Under the pieces are notes generated by a model. It was not told where the DNA came from and made no database searches. It worked only from the letters and a program-made list of their open reading frames with translations. Shown here piece after piece: positions 41,086 to 44,691 of a DNA stretch of 44,691 nucleotides (position 1 is the stretch's first letter; the number at the start of each line of letters is the position of its first letter). Source of the stretch: Bifidobacteriaceae bacterium (GTDB lineage: Bacteria > Actinomycetota > Actinomycetes > Actinomycetales > WQXJ01); assembly GCA_031265345.1 (NCBI GenBank), contig JAISCU010000460.1, positions 1 to 44,691 on the forward strand, written 5' to 3'. Made by a program: the position numbers and the translations under genes.

Positions 41086-42239
41086 AGGATCTGCTTGCGG
41101 AAGGGCTCCCAGCGCGGCGACCGGTGCTCCAGGAACGCGTCCCGTCCTTCCGCGCCCTCCTCGGAGCCGTAGGCCAGCCGGGTCGCTTCGGCGGCGAACA
41201 TCTGCTGTCCGGCCAGGCCGTCGTCCTCCAGGTTGAAGGCGAACTTCAGCACCCGGATGGCCTGAGGCGACTGTTCCGCGACGCGTCTGGCCCAGCCGAT
41301 CCCGGTCGCCTCCACGTCTTGGTGCGCCACCGCTTCGTTGATCGCGCCCCAGGCTTCGGCCTGCTCGGCCGTGTAGGTCTCGGCCAGGAAGAAGATCTGC
41401 CTGGCCCGCTTCTGCCCCACCTGGCGGGCGAGCAGCGCCGAACCGTACCCGGCGTCGAACGAGCCGACCGTCGCGTCGGTCTGCTTGAACAGCCCGTGCT
41501 CGCGGCACGCCACGGTCAGGTCCGCCACCACCTGCAGCGAGTGGCCGCCGCCCGCCGCCCAACCGTCCACCAGCGCTATCACCACTTTCGGCATGGTCCG
41601 GATCAAGTGTTGCGCCTCCAGGATGTGCAGGCGCCCGGCGTTGGTTTGGTGTGGCGCGGCGGTGTGGGGGCTCGAGGTGGCGGCATCGGCGGTGTCCGAT
41701 GCCGTGCGCTCGTCCGGGAGCGTCTCCCCGTCTTCGCGCTGGCTCGGCTGGCCAGCCGTGCGGCTGTCCGCGGGGCCGTCCGTGTGGGCTTGGCGAGCGT
41801 GGGCTCGGTCGGCGCCCTGGTCGGCGCGGGCCTGGCTGGCGCGGGCCTGGCCGGTGTCGGTGCGGCGGTACTCGTAGCCGCTGGGCCCCCGGAAGCGTTG
41901 GTCGCCGCCGGAGCAGAAGGAGTAGCCGCCGTCCCTGGGGCTGGGGCCGTTGCCGGTCAGGAGGACCGCCACCACGTCCGGGGAGTCGGCGGCGTGCCGC
42001 AGGGCGGCGATCAGCTCGTCCACGGTGCGCGGGCTGAAGGCGTTGCGGACCTCGGGCCGGTTGAAGGCGATCCGGACCCAGGGCTGGTCGGTCTGGCCGT
42101 CCTGGGCGAACTGGGTGGCGCGCTCGACCCCCCGGTGGTAGGTGACGTCGGTGAAGCCCTCGAATCCGGGCACGTCCCGCCACAATGCGGGAGTGAAACC
42201 AGCGGATTCGAGTTGCGGGAGGTCCAGCGGTCGGCTCAT
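41082..42239 (-). CDS. menB: 1,4-dihydroxy-2-naphthoyl-CoA synthase with ~74-residue insertion
   Basis: This crotonase-fold enzyme cyclises o-succinylbenzoyl-CoA. Conserved parts are FNRPEVRNAFSP, SFCSGGDQRFRG, DGWAAGGGHSLQVVADL, KQTDATVGSFDAGYG and the C-terminal FAAEATRLAYGS. ATG 42239 yields 385 residues, against about 300 for the family. The excess is residues 127-200, a polar Ala/Asp/Thr/Gln-rich stretch that falls between GYEYRR and GRLHILEAQ, where relatives have a short disordered loop. The frame is kept, so a working enzyme is likely. The gene lies opposite menC and menD. Confidence 0.92.
   Translation of the reverse strand: MSRPLDLPQLESAGFTPALWRDVPGFEGFTDVTYHRGVERATQFAQDGQTDQPWVRIAFNRPEVRNAFSPRTVDELIAALRHAADSPDVVAVLLTGNGPSPRDGGYSFCSGGDQRFRGPSGYEYRRTDTGQARASQARADQGADRAHARQAHTDGPADSRTAGQPSQREDGETLPDERTASDTADAATSSPHTAAPHQTNAGRLHILEAQHLIRTMPKVVIALVDGWAAGGGHSLQVVADLTVACREHGLFKQTDATVGSFDAGYGSALLARQVGQKRARQIFFLAETYTAEQAEAWGAINEAVAHQDVEATGIGWARRVAEQSPQAIRVLKFAFNLEDDGLAGQQMFAAEATRLAYGSEEGAEGRDAFLEHRSPRWEPFRKQIL
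41640..41861 (-). repeat. Low-complexity insertion within menB
   Basis: This in-frame DNA encodes residues 127-200 of MenB. It contains adjacent 15-base near-copies (ggcgcgggcctggct) at about 41823-41852 and other short repeats, consistent with growth by slippage. Confidence 0.65.
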
Positions 42240-42664
42240 GCCAATGAGCTTAACTCCTGGCGGCTCGGCTGGACTCGCACCGGGCGACCCCAACGCCTCG
42301 GCGCAGTCGCGGGGCGGGTAGCCGACGTGCGCGCCTTGGCGGCGGCCGACGCGGGTGCGGCCCCGGGCTGAAATGCGCCTATTCGGGGTTCGTGGTCGAC
42401 CGGCCGCGACCACGAACGCGTTTGACCCGCAATTCGCGCGGGGACCGGGCGCTCCGGGGGCCGGACCGGAGCTGAAATGCGCCTGTTCGGGGTTCGTGGT
42501 CGGCCGGGCGCGACCGCGAACGCGTTTGAGGCGCAATTCGCGTTCCGGGTCGGCCCCATGTCCTCGGCCACCGCCCCCGACGCCAGCACGTCGGCCACCC
42601 TCCCCACAGCTTTGCCGAGACCTTGCTGGCGACCCAAGCATTAACGACAACTAGGGTTTAAGGC
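42240..42664. other. menB-menC divergent intergenic region
   Basis: These 425 bases lie between divergent genes. Most of the centre is taken by two 72-base palindromic repeats (42367-42542). A TAGGGT box (42652-42657) ends 7 bases before the menC GTG and may drive a leaderless transcript. No other gene was seen. Confidence 0.5.
42367..42542. repeat. Two 72-bp imperfect-palindrome repeats
   Basis: Copies at 42367-42438 and 42471-42542 match at 66 of 72 bases, same orientation, 32 bases apart. Each can fold on itself: in copy 1 TTCGTGGTCG pairs perfectly with CGACCACGAA. In copy 2 the same arms have one mismatch. Outer arms (GAAATGCGCC versus a right end reading GGCGCAATTCGC) extend the fold loosely. 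Confidence 0.8.
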
Positions 42665-43738
42665 GTGCCCGCAGTCACCGGGTCTGCAACTTCAGGCCAC
42701 GCCGCCCCCGACCTCGCAGTCTTTGACATCCCGTTGACGGCCCACTTCCGGGGCATCACGCGGCGCCAGGGGATGGTTTGGCGGGGACGGGCGGGCTGGG
42801 CGGAGTTCAGTCCCTTCGAGGATTACGGCCCCGAGGAGTCGATCCCCTGGTGGTTGGCGGCCCAGGAGGCGGCCGAGCGGGGCTTCCCGGAGCCGAGGCG
42901 CGCGTCTGTGCCGGTGAACGGCATCGTCCCGGCTGTTGGTCCGGACCAGGCGGCCCGGCTGGTGGCGGAGTCGGGGGGCTGCCGGACGGTAAAAGTCAAG
43001 GTGGCCGAGCCGGGCCAGACGCCAGCCCAAGAGATCGACCGGGTGGCGGCGGTCCGCGACGCGCTGGGCGCTGGCGGCAGGATCAGGATCGACGCCAACG
43101 GGGCCTGGGACGTGGACACCGCGATCAGTCGCATCGCGGCGCTGGACAAGGCCGCTGGCGGGCTCGAGTACGCCGAACAGCCCTGCCGCGCGGTCGAGGA
43201 ACTGGCGCGCGTCCGTCGTCGCACGGACGTGCCGATCGCCGCCGACGAGTCGATCCGCCGCGCCGCCGATCCTTTCCGCGTCAAGCGACTCCAAGCCGCT
43301 GACCTGGTGGTGTTGAAGGTCCAGCCGCTCGGCGGGGTGCGTGCCTGCCTCGCCTTGGCGGAGGAGCTGGAGCTGCCGGTGGTGGTCTCCTCTGCGGTCG
43401 AGACTTCCGTCGGCCTGGCCATGGGCGTGGCGCTGGCGGCCGCCCTGCCGCGCCTCGAGCACGCCTGCGGGCTCGGCACCGGCCAGCTCTTGGACGGCGA
43501 CCTTGTTCGGAAACGCTTGGTGGTGTCCGATGCCGCGCTCCCAGTCCGCCCCGTCAGCCCGGATCCCGCGTTGCTGGCCGGGCACGCCGCCGCTCCTGGG
43601 ACGGAGCGCCGTTGGCGCGAACGCTTGGACCAGACCAGGCGGTTGGCGGAGCGCCGAGAGGCAGAGGGCCGCGAGGCAGAGGGCCGCGAGGCAGAGGCGG
43701 GACTCGGTAACGGGGGGCGCGACGGAAGATGGGAATGA
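42665..43738 (+). CDS. menC: o-succinylbenzoate synthase
   Basis: This enolase-superfamily enzyme dehydrates SHCHC to o-succinylbenzoate. KVKVAEPG provides the catalytic lysine pair. IRIDANGAWDVD, LEYAEQPC and IAADESIRR give the three metal ligands (Asp, Glu, Asp), and VLKVQPLGG the second lysine. The GTG start at 42665 is preceded by TAAGG. The 357-residue protein ends in a repeated tail (REAEG three times, about residues 332-347) coded by 15-base DNA repeats; this tail is outside the barrel. menD starts 4 bases after the stop. Confidence 0.93.
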   Translation: MPAVTGSATSGHAAPDLAVFDIPLTAHFRGITRRQGMVWRGRAGWAEFSPFEDYGPEESIPWWLAAQEAAERGFPEPRRASVPVNGIVPAVGPDQAARLVAESGGCRTVKVKVAEPGQTPAQEIDRVAAVRDALGAGGRIRIDANGAWDVDTAISRIAALDKAAGGLEYAEQPCRAVEELARVRRRTDVPIAADESIRRAADPFRVKRLQAADLVVLKVQPLGGVRACLALAEELELPVVVSSAVETSVGLAMGVALAAALPRLEHACGLGTGQLLDGDLVRKRLVVSDAALPVRPVSPDPALLAGHAAAPGTERRWRERLDQTRRLAERREAEGREAEGREAEAGLGNGGRDGRWE

Positions 43739-43742
43739 GCCC

Positions 43743-44691
43743 ATGAGCGCGTCAATGACTTCGGCGCGGGCGCTGCTGGCGGGGGCGGTGAGCGCGGGCC
43801 TGCGCTGGCTGGTCATCGCGCCGGGATCGCGCAGCGCGCCGTTGGTGTACGCGGCCTTCGAAGCCGTCCGGCGTGGCGAGCTCGAATTGACCGTCCGGGT
43901 TGACGAACGCGTGGCGGGGTTCACGGCCTTGGGCATGGCGGCGGCCACCGGCCAACCGGCTGGCGTGGTCACGACCTCGGGAACGGCCGTCGCGAATCTG
44001 CACTCCGCGGTGATGGAGGCGGCGGCTTCGCGCTGGCCGTTGGTGGTCATCACCGCCGACCGTCCGGCCGAGTTGCAGGGCGTGGGTGCCAACCAAACGA
44101 CCGACCAGCGAGGCGTCTTCGGCCGCGCGCCGGTGTGGGAGCAGACCCTCGCGGCGGGTCTGGACGCCGACCATGCCTGTCGCGCTGGAGCCCGGGCCGT
44201 GGCTGCCGCGCTGGGGCGCCGTTCTGGAGTCGCTGGCCCAGCCCACATCAACATCCAGTTCCGCGAGCCGCTGGTGCCCGGCCCCGACTGGGCTGCGGAG
44301 ATCGCTGTTGTAGCTGGTTCGGCGTCTCCGAACCCCAGTTGGGGACTGTCCCCAACTGGGGCCCGGAACTGGGCTCACGACGACCGCAGACCTGGTTTGG
44401 GGGAAGCCGAACACGGGTTGGTGCCAGGCACCAACCCGTGTTCCGGGGGCGCCGCGACGGCGGCCGCGTCGACCGAGATGGGGACAGGCCCCAATTCTGT
44501 TGGCTCATCGAGCGGGGCCGTTGACGAGTTCTTGCCGGTGCGCCTCGAGGCCGGGCCGCGCACGTTGGTGATCGGCGGGGCCGGAGCGGGTCCGGCCGCA
44601 CGGGAGTTGGCCGAGCAGGCGGGGTGGCCGCTGGTGGCGGAGCCCGGTTCGGGCTCGTGGGGTGGACCGAACGCGATCACGGCTGGTCGGC
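43743..44691 (+). CDS. menD: MenD (SEPHCHC synthase), 3' end beyond the window
   Basis: MenD is a thiamine-diphosphate enzyme that starts menaquinone-specific steps from isochorismate and 2-oxoglutarate. The 316 codons present cover the N-terminal domain: LVIAPGSRSAPLVYA, VDERVAGFTALGMA with the catalytic-type Glu, TTSGTAVANLHSAVMEA, TADRPAELQGVGANQTTDQ and INIQFREPLVP. The middle domain then begins (TLVIGGAGAGPAARELAE). Between them, residues about 196-258 are a Gly/Ser/Ala/Pro stretch produced by three palindromic elements. The frame is open throughout, with no stop. The start lies 4 bases after menC with GGGAA upstream. Confidence 0.94.
   Translation, partial: MSASMTSARALLAGAVSAGLRWLVIAPGSRSAPLVYAAFEAVRRGELELTVRVDERVAGFTALGMAAATGQPAGVVTTSGTAVANLHSAVMEAAASRWPLVVITADRPAELQGVGANQTTDQRGVFGRAPVWEQTLAAGLDADHACRAGARAVAAALGRRSGVAGPAHINIQFREPLVPGPDWAAEIAVVAGSASPNPSWGLSPTGARNWAHDDRRPGLGEAEHGLVPGTNPCSGGAATAAASTEMGTGPNSVGSSSGAVDEFLPVRLEAGPRTLVIGGAGAGPAARELAEQAGWPLVAEPGSGSWGGPNAITAGR
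44333..44361. repeat. REP-like palindrome 1 inside menD
   Basis: CCCCAGTTGGGGAC (44333-44346) and GTCCCCAACTGGGG (44348-44361) are perfect 14-base arms around one base. The form GGGGAC/GTCCCC matches REP-type elements moved by RAYT transposases in many bacteria. Confidence 0.85.
44409..44443. repeat. REP-like palindrome 2 inside menD
   Basis: GAACACGGGTTGGTGCC (44409-44425) and GGCACCAACCCGTGTTC (44427-44443) are perfect 17-base arms around one base. The centre GGTGCCAGGCACC is a widespread REP-type palindrome. It is the longest perfect inverted repeat I noticed in the window. Confidence 0.88.
44477..44491. repeat. REP-like palindrome 3 inside menD
   Basis: TGGGG (44477-44481) and CCCCA (44487-44491) flank ACAGG; the following AATTCT gives the GGGGCCTGTCCCC-type core seen in REP elements on the opposite strand. 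It is shorter and less perfect than the other two. Confidence 0.55.

Noticed and set aside
44333..44520. menD pseudogene or frameshift caused by palindromic insertions
   Set aside because: Translation codon by codon stays open through the inserts and resumes MenD-like sequence (TLVIGGAGAGPAARELAE) in the same frame.
1..44691. tRNA, rRNA genes and insertion-sequence transposases
   Set aside because: Reading both strands I saw no cloverleaf with a GGTTCGA-type T arm, no rRNA-like stretch and no transposase motif; a covariance-model search would be the decisive test.

Overview
The window is high-GC DNA from an actinobacterium (Actinomycetota). It carries Lsr2, CarD, the 32-residue ribosomal protein bS22, a UgpC/MsiK-type sugar ABC ATPase, OtsA/OtsB trehalose synthesis, a DUF4032 protein and a menaquinone (men) gene set. 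Gene order in several blocks follows the actinobacterial core: DUF2520-panC-lysS-lsr2, carD-ispF-cysS-rlmB, and excisionase-like HTH / bS22 / HAD-IB phosphatase / histidine phosphatase / men genes. I cannot name the genus from sequence alone.

Layout. 1-7.2 kb is housekeeping: pantothenate, lysyl-tRNA, nucleoid protein, glycolysis, CarD, isoprenoid and cysteinyl-tRNA genes. 7.2-13.5 kb is mixed: an acetyl-xylan-esterase-like hydrolase, a MazEF-type toxin-antitoxin operon, rlmB, a D-lyxose isomerase, an orphan antitoxin, and a Schlafen/AlbA_2 plus short N6-methylase pair bounded by imperfect direct repeats. 13.5-18.5 kb holds DUF4032, the sugar-transport ATPase, an aldose epimerase and a membrane-anchored unknown. 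18.55-20.64 kb is a four-gene type-VII-secretion-like cassette bounded by a perfect 30-bp direct repeat that is also the 3' end of otsB. 20.6-25.4 kb has otsB/otsA and an ABC exporter pair. 25.4-33.2 kb contains a HipB gene with a HipA remnant, Trk/Ktr potassium uptake, a small HTH regulator, a VapBC pair between two repeats, and a translationally coupled four-gene ABC/regulator operon. 33.2-44.7 kb contains bS22, YceI, two phosphatases and menA, menE, menB, menC and menD, with menD running off the right edge.

The most unusual signal is repeat biology rather than one gene. Several short repeat families occupy the gaps: paired GGGGACGG/GGGGACAG elements with CTAG-centred palindromes, a dispersed GCGGCATCG family, two 72-bp hairpins, and an array of nine oriented ATCGAGT units at 36.13-36.54 kb. 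Some repeats have entered genes. menD carries three hairpin elements in frame, menE an in-frame 111-bp tandem unit, menB about 74 low-complexity residues, and menC a repeated tail. Direct repeats also bracket three accessory modules: the T7SS-like cassette, the AlbA/methylase pair and vapBC.

The men genes together make menaquinone: MenD, MenC, MenE, MenB and MenA act in that order. OtsA and OtsB make trehalose. The epimerase, lyxose isomerase, esterase and MsiK-like ATPase point to a plant-sugar diet (inference).
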